A stretch of DNA of 64,000 bases from Sutterella sp047777475 (GCA_047777475.1 JBKEET010000001.1:310001-374000), one strand, 5' to 3'. Shown: positions 46,275 to 55,256, counted from the first letter of the stretch. The notes: a model not told the origin generated them from the sequence alone. Made by a program: numbers and translations.

Positions 46275-46737
46275 GTCTGTTCCCGTGCCTCAAAGTCAAG
46301 AAGCTTCGCCGATATTGGTATAAAAACAACGCAATCTAGGGAAAACACCTAGACATTTTTGCCGAGAAAAATTGTTTGAAAAAGATGAAAGGCAATCGGC
46401 AGTTTTTCTGAACGGTCGTGAAGCCGCTTTTAAAAAATTGCATTTCTTTGCCAATTTTTATGACAGCGCAATGAAATAAAAGGAGAAAACAGTCTTTTAT
46501 AGATGGCTTGCCAGAGCAAATGTAAAGATTCGAAAAAATTTCTTTACGGATTCAGTGATGTTTGAAAAACGTAATCTATAAACAAATCTTATGCAAAATA
46601 TCGAACGATTCTCATGAGCTACTAAATCGTTATGTTTGTATAAATATCGTTAAAAAAACAAATAATTGCAAAATCAAGAAAAGGTCACAAAACGATCTGG
46701 ATAACTATAAGATGTCACATTGTTAAAAAAAATAAAA
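46275..46737. promoter_or_regulatory. AT-rich upstream region, cut off from the autotransporter by an IS256 element
   Basis: 463 bp with far lower GC than the rest of the window and no supported ORF. It is rich in A/T tracts (for example TTAAAAAAACAAATAATTG) and ends at the target duplication of the IS element. Before the insertion it would have joined the leader of the autotransporter at 48132, so it probably held that gene's promoter and control sites. TATAAG (46706) and other -10-like stretches exist, none with a good -35. Confidence 0.5.
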
Positions 46738-46745
46738 CATCCCCC

Positions 46746-48087
46746 GAGTGTGTGGAAAATTTTGTGGGCGGCTCCTTCCAGTTTAATCGAGGTAAGGTGT
46801 CAGTCGGTCGCCGAATTCAATGGCTAATTCCGATATGGCAGCCTTCCAATACGGCGATGGCCTCAGCCACCGCTTTTCCACTTTTCTGACGGCCAGATAA
46901 AGCAGTTTCATCGCTGCGGTTTCCGTTGGAAACGACGCCCGTGTTTTAGCCGCTTTCCTGAGATCCCGGTTCAGGCTTTCAATGGCGTTGGTCGTGTAGA
47001 TCAGCCGCCTGACGTTCGGCGAGAAATCAAAGAAGGGAATCACACGGTCCCAGGCATCAAGCCACTGCTTGGCAATGTAAGGATATTTTTTCCCGAGATC
47101 CGAGCTGCTGAAATCGTCAAGCGCCCGGCGGGCCTGCTCGGCATTGACTGCCCTGTAGATCGGCTTCAGGGCTGCCGTAACGGCCTTGTAATCCTTGTAG
47201 CTCACCATCTTCAGGCTGTTGCGTATCAGGTGGATGATGCAGGTCTGCAGCAGCGTTTTGGGAAACGCGGTTTCAAGGGCTTCCTTCATGCCTTTCAGGC
47301 CGTCCGTCACGGCGATCAGTACATCGGTCACCCCGCGGTTTTTCAGCTCGTTGAAGACCGTCAGCCAGTATTTGGCACTTTCGTTTTCCGCAATCCACAT
47401 TCCGAGGACGTCTTTCTTCCCGTCGGTGTCAATTCCAAGGGCAATATGGACCGCTCTTGGCGTCACGATGCCGTTATCGCCGCGGATTTTTATTCTGATG
47501 GCATCAAAGAAAATCACCGGATAGACAGGGCTCAAGGGCCGGTTCTGCCATTTTTCCAATTCCGGCAGTATGGCGTCCGTCACGTCGCTGATGAACTCGG
47601 CGCTGGTTTCCATGCCGTACTCGTCATAAAGAAAACCTTGAATTTCACGGACTGTCATGCCTCTGGCATAGAGGGCAAGAATCTTTTCGTCGAACCCTTC
47701 CAGGTTCCGCTTGTGCTTGGGAATAATCCTGGGCTGGAAGCGGCCCTTGCGGTCCCGGGGCACATCCACTTTGACGTTGCCGACCTTCGGGGATTTCATG
47801 GTTTTGGAACTGTGGCCGTTGCGTTCGTTGTCGCCAAGGCGGGCCTCGCCCTTGCCGTAGCCGAGATGGTTTGTCATTTCGCCATCCAGCATTTTCGTCA
47901 GCAGCCGGCCCAGCATATGGGCCATGATGTCCTCGGCTTCGCCTGAGGATTTGATTTCCCTGCCGGACTTTTTCATGTCTTCCAGCAGCTGTTCCGCATA
48001 CTTGTCAAATGGATCAGGTTTGCGCTTCATGTGAGGCTCCTTTTTGAGTAATTATCTCAGAGCGCCCACAAAATTCTTTACACCCTC
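46746..48087 (-). mobile_element. IS256-family insertion sequence, complete, with 8-bp target duplication
   Basis: 1342 bp. The terminal inverted repeats of 25 bp (46746-46770 and 48063-48087) match at 21 positions and share AATTTTGTGGGCG. CATCCCCC flanks both ends (46738-46745 and 48088-48095) as the direct target duplication typical of the family (8-9 bp). The transposase gene fills the element on the minus strand and is intact, so the insertion is probably recent. Confidence 0.95.
46783..48030 (-). CDS. IS256-family transposase (mutator type, DDE)
   Basis: 415 residues. The DDE triad of the Transposase_mut family is in PVIFFDAIRIK (Asp176), IAVTDGLKGMKEAL (Asp243) and IYTTNAIESLNRDLRK (Glu351). 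LLQTCIIHLIRNSLKMVSYKD is the typical helix after the second Asp, and FPTETAAMKLLYLAV closes the domain. GAGCCTCAC precedes the ATG on the minus strand. Lower GC than the chromosomal genes. No frameshift, so the enzyme is expected to work. Confidence 0.95.
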   Translation of the reverse strand: MKRKPDPFDKYAEQLLEDMKKSGREIKSSGEAEDIMAHMLGRLLTKMLDGEMTNHLGYGKGEARLGDNERNGHSSKTMKSPKVGNVKVDVPRDRKGRFQPRIIPKHKRNLEGFDEKILALYARGMTVREIQGFLYDEYGMETSAEFISDVTDAILPELEKWQNRPLSPVYPVIFFDAIRIKIRGDNGIVTPRAVHIALGIDTDGKKDVLGMWIAENESAKYWLTVFNELKNRGVTDVLIAVTDGLKGMKEALETAFPKTLLQTCIIHLIRNSLKMVSYKDYKAVTAALKPIYRAVNAEQARRALDDFSSSDLGKKYPYIAKQWLDAWDRVIPFFDFSPNVRRLIYTTNAIESLNRDLRKAAKTRASFPTETAAMKLLYLAVRKVEKRWLRPSPYWKAAISELAIEFGDRLTPYLD

Positions 48088-48103
48088 CATCCCCCGCTAT
48101 AGA
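48077..48103 (+). promoter_or_regulatory. Possible hybrid promoter at the IS256/autotransporter junction
   Basis: TTTACA inside the right IS repeat (48077-48082) and TATAGA in host DNA (48098-48103) are 15 bp apart, reading toward the autotransporter start at 48132. IS256 relatives are known to create outward promoters this way. The short spacer makes it a weak candidate. Confidence 0.35.
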
Positions 48104-48131
48104 AAATTGTTTTTTATAAGGGTAAACGAGT

Positions 48132-50351
48132 ATGTTTAAACCGACTCTTTTGGCTGCGGGGGTTGCGCTGGCTTTGATGACGATGACGCAAGGCGCGGCG
48201 GCTCTTACATCTACTATTACTTCTAACGAAGATTCGGATACGGCCTTGTCCTATACGCCTGCTAAAGGAGATACGGCAGGCTTTCGTATTCTGAATCCCA
48301 CATCGGATCTGTCAGTTACGGCGCCCAGCATCTCTGCGGTCGGTTCAGACTACGGCATGGCTATTGAATCTGAGGGCAACGCTACATCTGATCCTTTCCA
48401 CGCGGAACATGCCATTACGATCGGTTCTGATAAAACTGAGAGCATTACAATCGGCAGCTCAACGACTAGCAAAGGCCTTGCTGTCATCAGAAACCAGGCG
48501 ACTCTGACGGCCGATGAAATTACGATCACCGCCGCTTCTGGCGGCTGGGGTATTTGGTCGCAAAACAACTCCGAGGACGAGGCCGCCCCGGACACGCATG
48601 CGACGGTCAATCTCGTTGCGGATAAAGTCACGATCAATGCCGAGAACGGCTTGGGCATCGTTGCTTGGTCCAACAGCGAAATCAATATCAACAACGGCGA
48701 TCTCACCATTAACGCGACTGGCGGCAACGTGCTTGACGTACGCGGCTATTCGACCGTGAACATCAACACCGACGGCACACATACAGTTGTGCTCAACGGC
48801 GATATCGGCTTTGAGACACCGGGGCCGAAGGCAAACAGCGGCAATATTGTCGATGCCTACGTCAATATCCGCCTCGTTGGCGAGGGTTCGTCCTGGACTG
48901 GCAATATCTACAAGGAAGTTCCGTCCGGCTGGACCCCTAAAGAGGTTTCGGATTACGGCACTGTCACTGGTTTTGAGCTTGAGCTCGCTGACGGCGCTAC
49001 TTGGAATGTCACCGAAACCGGTCTGGATTCCAGCTCCAAGGTTCGCAACAGCAATTCCGTCTACACCCGTCAGGCGCTTAACAGCCTCGCTTTCAACGGC
49101 GGCGTGATCAATCTGCAGGCTTCTACCTCGCAGACACTCAACATTGAGAAGATCAGCGGCACGGGCGGCACGGTGAAAGTCAAGGCCGAGAAGAAGTCCG
49201 ACGGCACCTACCAGAGCGGCAAGGTTTATATGAACAGCGTGGCAGACGGCAGCAGCCCGACGATCACGGAAACGTACGACGGCGTTACGGCCGACGATGT
49301 TGCCGGCAATGAATCCTCCGCGCTCGATCAGCTGCGCGCCGTTTACGTCGGCACGGAAGATGAGCCCTCCGTCAAGGGCCTGACGCTGACGCAGACGGTG
49401 CCCGAAGGCGAGCTGATCGGCGAAGTCACCCGCACCACGAACGCTGACGGCACGGTCGGCATCATTGAGCAGAACAACACCAAGCAGGAAGCTTTCCGCG
49501 AGATGGTCTCCGGTGCTGCGGTTGCCTGGCGTCACGAGACGAACGATCTCACGAAGCGCATGGGTGAGCTGCGCGACAGCCCCGAAGGCATTGGCTCCTG
49601 GGTCCGCCTCTACGGCGCTTCCTATGACTACGGCGATCAGGATCAGACCGTCCGCGGCAATTCGGTCCAGGTCGGCGTTGACACGGACGTTGCGAAGGGC
49701 TGGAAGGTCGGCGCGGCCTTCTCCTACACGGACTCCGAGATGACCTACGACGCGGGCAGCGCCGACGGCGATACCTACGCGTTCGCTGTGTACGGCACGT
49801 GGCTTGGCGAGAACGGCCAATTCGTCGACCTGATCGGCAAGTACGCCCGCATGTCGAACGACTTCAACCTCAACGGGTTCTCCGGCGACTACGACAACAA
49901 CGCGCTCAGCCTCTCGGCCGAGTTCGGCTGGCGCTTCCCGCTGGCCAAGCAGGGCTTCATCGAGCCGCAGGCTGAATTGACGTACGGCCGCATCTTCGGC
50001 GACGACTTCGACTCCGCCAAGGGCACGCACATCGACCAGGACGACTTCGACTCGCTCATCGGCCGTATCGGTGTCCGCGCCGGCCTGAAGTTTGCTGAAG
50101 ACCGCGGCACCGTCTACGCCCGCGTGAGCGGTCTCTATGACTTCCTCGGCGACTACGACTACACCGCCAAGACCTCGAAGCTCTCCCGCAGCTACACCGA
50201 AGAGCTCGGCGGCGGCTGGGTTGAGTACGCCGTCGGCGGCAACTTCCGCTTCACCGACCAGTCTTACGGCTACATCGACCTCGAGCGCACGAGCGGCGGC
50301 GAAGTCGACGAAGACTGGCGCTGGAACGTCGGCTTCCGCTACGTGTGGTAA
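48132..50351 (+). CDS. Autotransporter (type Va secretion) with beta-solenoid passenger
   Basis: 739 residues. Signal peptide MFKPTLLAAGVALALMTMTQGAAA. The passenger (about 25-460) is rich in Thr, Ser, Asn and Gly with beta-helix-like repeats of short strands (for example INGDLTINATGGNVLDVRGY, VNINTDGTHTVVLNG). A helical segment before the barrel (QEAFREMVSGAAVAWRHETNDLTKRMGELR) would fill the pore. The C-terminal barrel (about 490-739) has alternating aromatic strands and ends WNVGFRYVW with a terminal aromatic for BAM recognition. No protease triad or RGD is seen, so it is probably an adhesin or surface scaffold. The IS256 element lies 44 bp upstream of the ATG, which follows TATAAGGGTAAACGAG. 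Confidence 0.92.
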   Translation: MFKPTLLAAGVALALMTMTQGAAALTSTITSNEDSDTALSYTPAKGDTAGFRILNPTSDLSVTAPSISAVGSDYGMAIESEGNATSDPFHAEHAITIGSDKTESITIGSSTTSKGLAVIRNQATLTADEITITAASGGWGIWSQNNSEDEAAPDTHATVNLVADKVTINAENGLGIVAWSNSEININNGDLTINATGGNVLDVRGYSTVNINTDGTHTVVLNGDIGFETPGPKANSGNIVDAYVNIRLVGEGSSWTGNIYKEVPSGWTPKEVSDYGTVTGFELELADGATWNVTETGLDSSSKVRNSNSVYTRQALNSLAFNGGVINLQASTSQTLNIEKISGTGGTVKVKAEKKSDGTYQSGKVYMNSVADGSSPTITETYDGVTADDVAGNESSALDQLRAVYVGTEDEPSVKGLTLTQTVPEGELIGEVTRTTNADGTVGIIEQNNTKQEAFREMVSGAAVAWRHETNDLTKRMGELRDSPEGIGSWVRLYGASYDYGDQDQTVRGNSVQVGVDTDVAKGWKVGAAFSYTDSEMTYDAGSADGDTYAFAVYGTWLGENGQFVDLIGKYARMSNDFNLNGFSGDYDNNALSLSAEFGWRFPLAKQGFIEPQAELTYGRIFGDDFDSAKGTHIDQDDFDSLIGRIGVRAGLKFAEDRGTVYARVSGLYDFLGDYDYTAKTSKLSRSYTEELGGGWVEYAVGGNFRFTDQSYGYIDLERTSGGEVDEDWRWNVGFRYVW

Positions 50352-50387
50352 CCGTCAGATCTGCCTGATTCGGTTCGTTTAGACCGA

Positions 50388-50424
50388 TAAAACCCCCAAA
50401 GTCCGCAAGGGCTTTGGGGGTTTT
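50388..50424. terminator. Bidirectional terminator after the autotransporter
   Basis: AAAACCCCCAAAG...CTTTGGGGGTTTT, 13-bp perfect stem, between convergent genes. Confidence 0.93.
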
Positions 50425-50456
50425 GTGGTTCTGTGCGCGGTGAAAAGCGGTGCGGC

Positions 50457-51182
50457 TTATTTCTTCGCGGCGGGTCCGAACGATTCGGTCTTGAATCCCG
50501 CATCGGGCATGCCAAGATCGCGGCACCAGCCCCTGGCGCTTTCGACGAAGCCGGGCGAGGCGCAGACATAGGCCTCGCGCTCGGCGATGTCTGGGACGAG
50601 CTCCTTCAGGCGGTTCTCGTCGAGCCGGCCGGTGAGGAGCGGCGCTTCACCGCCCTTGGCAAAGCAAAAGAAGGTGAGCTCCGGGCGCGTGTTCACGAGC
50701 CCGTCCCAAAGGGCTTTCTGCACGATATGGTTCGGCGACTTCACGGTGTAGATCACGTCGAGGTCGGCGCCCGGGCGGTTGACGAGGAGCCAGCGCGTCA
50801 TCGCCAGGATCGGCGTGACGCCCGAGCCGGTCGCCATCAGCAGGAATTTCTTCGCCGTGCTGCCGTCGCACGTGAATTCGCCCATCGCGGGCGAGCACTG
50901 CAGCACGTCGCCGACCTTGACCGTGTCGTCGATCCACTGCGAGCCCTTGCCGAACTCGTGGCGCATCACGGTGATCGTCGGATAGCGGTTCACGCCGTAG
51001 GTCGAGGAGAGGGTGTAGCAGCGCACGTCGGGCGTGTCGCCGATCTTGACGCAGATGAACTGCCCGGGGCGGTAGACAAAGGGCTCGCCCGAAACGGGCT
51101 CGAGCTCAAAGGACCAGGTGTCGGGGGTTTCCTGCGTGCGGGAGACGACCCGCATCGGAGAAGAGAAAAAGTTTTCCGTCAT
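50457..51182 (-). CDS. Ferredoxin-NADP reductase-like flavoprotein (Hcr-like, no Fe-S domain)
   Basis: 241 residues from the ATG at 51182 (MTENFFSSPM). The FAD domain has the RxYT/S motif in DVRCYTLSSTYG and PGQFICVKIGD; the NAD(P) domain has LLMATGSGVTPILAM and ends with YVCASPGFVESARGWCRDLGM. The overall pattern resembles the Hcr/HmpX-type NADH oxidoreductases, but the C-terminal plant-type [2Fe-2S] domain (CxxxxCxxC) of Hcr is missing, so the protein stops after the reductase module. It would transfer electrons between NAD(P)H and a separate redox partner. Hcp is not next to it. Start alternatives up to 51254 lack a ribosome site. Confidence 0.8.
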   Translation of the reverse strand: MTENFFSSPMRVVSRTQETPDTWSFELEPVSGEPFVYRPGQFICVKIGDTPDVRCYTLSSTYGVNRYPTITVMRHEFGKGSQWIDDTVKVGDVLQCSPAMGEFTCDGSTAKKFLLMATGSGVTPILAMTRWLLVNRPGADLDVIYTVKSPNHIVQKALWDGLVNTRPELTFFCFAKGGEAPLLTGRLDENRLKELVPDIAEREAYVCASPGFVESARGWCRDLGMPDAGFKTESFGPAAKK

Positions 51183-51280
51183 TAAGCAAAATGTCCTGTC
51201 ATGAAGGCCTTCCGGGGCGGCGCACGGGGCCGCCCCGAGAAAGCAAAAGCGCATTCATTGTATAGGAAATGAGAATTGTT

Positions 51281-53929
51281 TTAATTCGTCTTTTGGCTTA
51301 GTGCGAAGGCACGCCGGGCAATGGCGCCGGGTACCGTGTCGGGCGGCGCCACCGCCTCGATGAGGTCCGCTTCCATGGCAAGGAGCCTGCTGTCGTCGTT
51401 CGCCGCGGGCGGCCCGATGAGGAAGATGTCCTCGGCGCGCTCGCCGAGCGTGGCGATCTTGGCCGTATGGAGGTCCACACCGTACTTGTCGAAGACCTGC
51501 GCGATGCTCAGCAGCAGTCCGAGCCTGTCCGTGCACACCAGCGTGAGGATCAAGTCGCGGCCGCTCTCGTCGGGGAGCACCGTGACCGACGGGCGGGTGG
51601 GGAAGTGCTGCGAGCGGCGGGAGCGCTTGCCTTTCGGAGGCTTCGGCATCGGTGCGCGCCCGGTGAGGACGTCGGTCATCGTGCTCCGGAAGCGCGCGTC
51701 GAACGCATCGCTCTGGTGGCGCTCGAACTGGTCGACGACGAGGAACGTGTCGAGCGCCCAGCCGTGCTTCGTGGTGTGGATCCGCGCGTCGAGGACGCTC
51801 AGGCCGAATTTCCCGAGGCCCGCCACGGCGCGCATGAAAAGCCCGCGGCAGTCCTTCATGTAAATGAGCACGAGCATGCCGCCGAGCTTCGGGTCGCGCT
51901 TGATTTCGACGATCGGCTCCTCGGGGCTGATGCGGCCGTCGATCACCTCGCTGTGCCAGGCGATCTCCTCGGCGCTGTGGCGCATGAAATAGACGACGTC
52001 GAGCTCGTTCCAGAGCTTCTCGCTCGCTTCGCGCGGCACGCGGCCGGCGATGAGCCCGAGCGCCTCTTTGCGGCGGCGCGCTTCGATTTCGCCCGAGGTG
52101 CTCTCGGCGCCCTTGCCCTGCAGCATGTCGCAGGCGGCGCGGTAGAGCGTTTCAAGGAGCGCTCCCTTCCAGGGCGTCCAGACCTTGGGGCCCGTGGCGC
52201 GTATGTCGGCGACGGTGAGCAGGTAGAGCGCGTCGAGCCGTTCCTTCGTGCCGACCGTCTTCACGAAGCGGCGCACCACCTCGGGGTCCGAGATGTCCTC
52301 GCGCTGCGCCGTGCGGCTCATCGTGAGGTGCTCCCTGACGAGGAAGACGAGGAAGTCGGTCGTTTCCCTGTCGAGGTGGTAGGCGCGGCAGAAGTGCGCC
52401 ATCTTGCGCGCGCCGATTTCGGCGTGCTGCCCGCCGAGGCCCTTGCCGGTGTCGTGGAAGAGCCCGGCGAGCGTCAGGCGCCAGCGCTCGCGCAGGCCCG
52501 ACATGATCTGCGAGCAGAGCGGATATTCGTGCGCGAACTCGCTTCGGCCGAAGCGGCGGATGTTGCGCACGACGCGCAGCGTGTGCTGGTCGACCGTGAA
52601 GATGTGGTAGAGGTCGTGCTGCATCTGGCCGATCACGTGCCGGAACTCGGGCACGAAGCGCCCGAGCACGCCCCAAGCGTTCATGAGCTTGAGCGAATGG
52701 TAGGTGCCCTTCGGCATCTTCAGAATGTCGAGGAAGGTGCGCTGGTTTTTCGGATCGCGCCGGAATTCCGGCCCGATCGAGGGCACGGCGTGCCAGAGCG
52801 CGCGCAGGAGCCTTGTTGAAAAGCGCGTGAGCTCGGGGTGCGAGTGATAGACGTAGAACACCCGGAGCATGGCGTTGGGATCCTTTTCGAAGACGTCGTC
52901 GGCGACGATGTCCATCTCTTCGCCGCGCGCCGCGAACGCGCTCTCGAGCGGCTCGGCGGGCGCGCCCTCGTTTGAGCCGAAGAGTTCGTCCGACATCGTC
53001 TGGATCTGGATCACCGACATCTGCACGACGCTCTTCGCGTTGAGGTAGTAGCGCTTCATGAACGCTTCCGAGGGGCGGAGCTCTTCGGTGCCCTTGATGC
53101 CGAGCTCCTTGGCGAGGCGCTCCTGCACGTCAAAGAGGAGACGGTCCTCGTGCCGGCCGGCGAGGAGGTGCAGCGTCACGCGCAGGCTGTTGAGCCGGTG
53201 CCAGCAGCGCCGCAGCGTGGAAAGCTCGCGCTGCGTGACGAGCCCGGCGCGGCGCATGCCTTCGAGGCTGTCGGCGAGGCCCGCGGCCTGCGCGCACCAG
53301 AGGAAGACCTGCAGGTCGCGCAGTCCGCCGGGGCTTTCCTTGATGTTGGGCTCGAGCGAGTAGGGCGTGTCCTCGAACTTCTGGTGCCGGCGGTTGAGCT
53401 CGAGCATCTTGTCGCGGAAGAAGCGCCGCGGGTCGAGCTTGTGCACGAACCGTTCCCGCGCTTCGCGGTAGAGCGGCTCGCTTCCCCAGAGCAGGCGGCT
53501 TTCGAGGTAGGTGGTCGAGACCGACACGTCGGCGAGCGCCTCGTCGAGGAATTCCTGTTCGCTCCGCACCGAGGCGCCCACGGTGAGGCCGAGCTCCCAG
53601 AGCGCGGTCACGAACGACCCGATCCGCTCCCGCAGCGCCTTGTCCTCGAGCGCTTCCCGGCGGCCGAGGATCAGCACGTCGATGTCGGAATAGGGGAAAA
53701 GCTCGCGGCGGCCATAGCCGCCCACCGCAATGAGCGCGAGGCTTTCGGCGGGCAGGCCCCAGCCGCGCACGGCCGTGACGAGCGCCGCGTCGAGCGCGGC
53801 GCTGTGCTCGCGCAGGTACGTCTCGGCGTCGTGCGTCTCGCGGAAAGCGGCCGCCAGGCGCTGGCGCTCGAAATCAAACAGCATTTTCGCCGAATGCATC
53901 GGCGAGGCATCGCTCGGGGCGGTGATCAT
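51281..53929 (-). CDS. glnD: Bifunctional uridylyltransferase/uridylyl-removing enzyme GlnD
   Basis: 882 residues from the ATG at 53929 (MITAPSDASP, with GAAGGACG upstream). Domains: nucleotidyltransferase with VGGYGRRELFPYSDIDVLIL; a central helical region (PNIKESPGGLRDLQVFLWCAQ); the HD phosphohydrolase LAGLFHDTGKGLGGQHAEIGA; and two C-terminal ACT domains (LIYMKDCRGLFMRAVAGLGKFGLSVLDARI, and LVCTDRLGLLLSIAQVFDKYGVDLHTAKI). It uridylylates and deuridylylates PII in response to glutamine, the nitrogen sensor. Third gene of the minus-strand run after the unknown 177-aa gene and lolA-like gene; map lies beyond the ncRNA candidate, as glnD and map commonly neighbour each other in this group. 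Confidence 0.97.
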   Translation of the reverse strand: MITAPSDASPMHSAKMLFDFERQRLAAAFRETHDAETYLREHSAALDAALVTAVRGWGLPAESLALIAVGGYGRRELFPYSDIDVLILGRREALEDKALRERIGSFVTALWELGLTVGASVRSEQEFLDEALADVSVSTTYLESRLLWGSEPLYREARERFVHKLDPRRFFRDKMLELNRRHQKFEDTPYSLEPNIKESPGGLRDLQVFLWCAQAAGLADSLEGMRRAGLVTQRELSTLRRCWHRLNSLRVTLHLLAGRHEDRLLFDVQERLAKELGIKGTEELRPSEAFMKRYYLNAKSVVQMSVIQIQTMSDELFGSNEGAPAEPLESAFAARGEEMDIVADDVFEKDPNAMLRVFYVYHSHPELTRFSTRLLRALWHAVPSIGPEFRRDPKNQRTFLDILKMPKGTYHSLKLMNAWGVLGRFVPEFRHVIGQMQHDLYHIFTVDQHTLRVVRNIRRFGRSEFAHEYPLCSQIMSGLRERWRLTLAGLFHDTGKGLGGQHAEIGARKMAHFCRAYHLDRETTDFLVFLVREHLTMSRTAQREDISDPEVVRRFVKTVGTKERLDALYLLTVADIRATGPKVWTPWKGALLETLYRAACDMLQGKGAESTSGEIEARRRKEALGLIAGRVPREASEKLWNELDVVYFMRHSAEEIAWHSEVIDGRISPEEPIVEIKRDPKLGGMLVLIYMKDCRGLFMRAVAGLGKFGLSVLDARIHTTKHGWALDTFLVVDQFERHQSDAFDARFRSTMTDVLTGRAPMPKPPKGKRSRRSQHFPTRPSVTVLPDESGRDLILTLVCTDRLGLLLSIAQVFDKYGVDLHTAKIATLGERAEDIFLIGPPAANDDSRLLAMEADLIEAVAPPDTVPGAIARRAFALSQKTN

Positions 53930-54001
53930 GGCTTCGCGTCCTTCTTTAGGGCATTTCCCAAGATTGTAGGACACCGGGGCGCCGCGCCCGCTTTGAAAGC
54001 G

Positions 54002-54583
54002 TCAGCTCCTGCTGACGTGCTTGAGGATGAGCTCCTCGCGCTCGCCGGTCGGCAGCGTGATGACGGCCGATTCGATGCGGCTGCGGCCGCGGATTTCGAT
54101 CTGCGAGGCGCCGGGCATGGTGCCGGGCTTGGGGAGCAGCGTCACGGTGACGACGCCCCGATCCTCGGTGACGCCGATGCGCCAGTCGTCGGCGAAGAAA
54201 TCGAAGTCGCCGAGCAGGATGCCCGCGAGGTAGGCGCCGTAGTCGGAGTTGGCGGGCAGTCCCGCCGCGGGCAGGCTCGACTGTGATTCGGCGTCCTCGT
54301 AGCGGATGCCGCCCGGCTCAAAGGTGAGCGACGAGGCCCGCGGCTTTTCCGTGATCCAGCGCACGCTCCGGCCGCGCTCGGCCTCGAAGCGCCCCTCGGA
54401 GACGACGGGCTTGCTGAAGCCGCCCACGAATTTCTTTTCCTTGAAGCGGCCCGAGGCGCGGTCGCAGCGCCAGCGCCTGCCGATTTCGGCGAGGTCCGGC
54501 GCCGATTCCGCAGCCGGCACGGTGCTCGGCAGCAATGCGCCGAGAACGGCGAGGACAAGGAAGCTGCGGCGGGTGACGGGCAT
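54002..54583 (-). CDS. LolA-like outer-membrane lipoprotein carrier family protein
   Basis: 193 residues from the ATG at 54583. The N-terminus MPVTRRSFLVLAVLGALLPSTVPAAES is a signal peptide with two arginines before SFLVLA, so it looks Tat-like. The mature protein fits the LolA/LolB-type half-barrel: EKKFVGGFSKPVVSEGRFEAERGRSVRWITEKPRASSLTFEPGGIRYED, with the usual W..KP..L.FEPGG run. True LolA carries lipoproteins across the periplasm; this family also has members with other cargoes, such as those encoded in aryl polyene clusters. None of those neighbours are here. It is 63 bp after the 177-aa gene, 72 bp before glnD. Confidence 0.62.
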   Translation of the reverse strand: MPVTRRSFLVLAVLGALLPSTVPAAESAPDLAEIGRRWRCDRASGRFKEKKFVGGFSKPVVSEGRFEAERGRSVRWITEKPRASSLTFEPGGIRYEDAESQSSLPAAGLPANSDYGAYLAGILLGDFDFFADDWRIGVTEDRGVVTVTLLPKPGTMPGASQIEIRGRSRIESAVITLPTGEREELILKHVSRS

Positions 54584-54646
54584 GGGGCACTCCGAAAAGA
54601 AACGGGTAAACGGGGGAAAGCGCTGCAAGCGCCTGAAGGTAAAGCG

Positions 54647-55180
54647 CTATTTTAGTGCCTGGAGCGGCAGAAGGCGTCCGAGCGGTGCATTTTTCGCCCA
54701 AAGCGAGGCGTTTTCGCCGTCCGAGGAAAAATAAAAGGCGCCTTCGCCCTCAAGCCACCCGAGGAACGCCGCCGCAGAGAACGGCACGTTTTTCTTTTCG
54801 AGCGGCGTAAGGGGCCTCGTGAGCTGCGCAATAAAAGGACCGCGCTCCCAGGCCTTCCTGAAGGCGTCGCCTTCGAGGTCGTCCCTCTGGGGCCCGAGCG
54901 CGAGCGCCAGGAGAAAAGCGCCGCTCTGCCAGAGAAGAAGGGCTTCCTCGCCCCGGCCGATCGGCCCGAGCGCCGCGCCGAAGGCCGCTTCGAGCGCAGC
55001 GGGGCCCGTAAAGGACGCAGCCCGGTGCGCATCAAGGAAGGCCGCGAGGCCCGCCGCGGGCTCCCCGTCGGCCAGCGCCGCGAACACGGGGCGGCCCCCG
55101 GAGAGTTCGGCGAGCGTAACGCCTTGCCCGGCCTTTTCGATGTCGGCCGCGGCCGCGATGATCTGAGCGCACTCTTTCAC
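54647..55180 (-). CDS. Protein of unknown function, first gene before the LolA-like gene and glnD
   Basis: 177 residues, not recognised. GTG start at 55180 with GGAGTTTCGTC upstream. No signal peptide, no membrane helix. The sequence is Ala/Gly/Leu-rich and mostly helical, starting KECAQIIAAAADIEKAGQGVTLAELSGGRPVFAALADGEPAAGLA, and ends ASLWAKNAPLGRLLPLQALK. Codon use is like the neighbours, which supports a real gene. It is probably the first gene of a minus-strand transcript with the LolA-like protein and glnD. Confidence 0.5.
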   Translation of the reverse strand: MKECAQIIAAAADIEKAGQGVTLAELSGGRPVFAALADGEPAAGLAAFLDAHRAASFTGPAALEAAFGAALGPIGRGEEALLLWQSGAFLLALALGPQRDDLEGDAFRKAWERGPFIAQLTRPLTPLEKKNVPFSAAAFLGWLEGEGAFYFSSDGENASLWAKNAPLGRLLPLQALK

Positions 55181-55221
55181 GACGAAACTCCAGAAAGCTG
55201 AAAAAAAGGCTGCTGCCCTGC

Positions 55222-55250
55222 GGCATTGTAGCCTTGCCCGCAGGTTATAA
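55222..55250 (+). promoter_or_regulatory. sigma70 promoter for the ncRNA candidate
   Basis: TATAAT at 55245-55250, a perfect -10; ATTGTAGC (about 55224-55230) is the nearest weak -35 at 14-16 bp. It lies divergent to the start of the 177-aa gene at 55180. Confidence 0.6.
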
Positions 55251-55256
55251 TCGGCG

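Noticed and set aside
46300..46737. A small gene in the AT-rich block before IS256
   Set aside because: Stops are frequent in all frames and no ORF has a ribosome site and start worth reporting.
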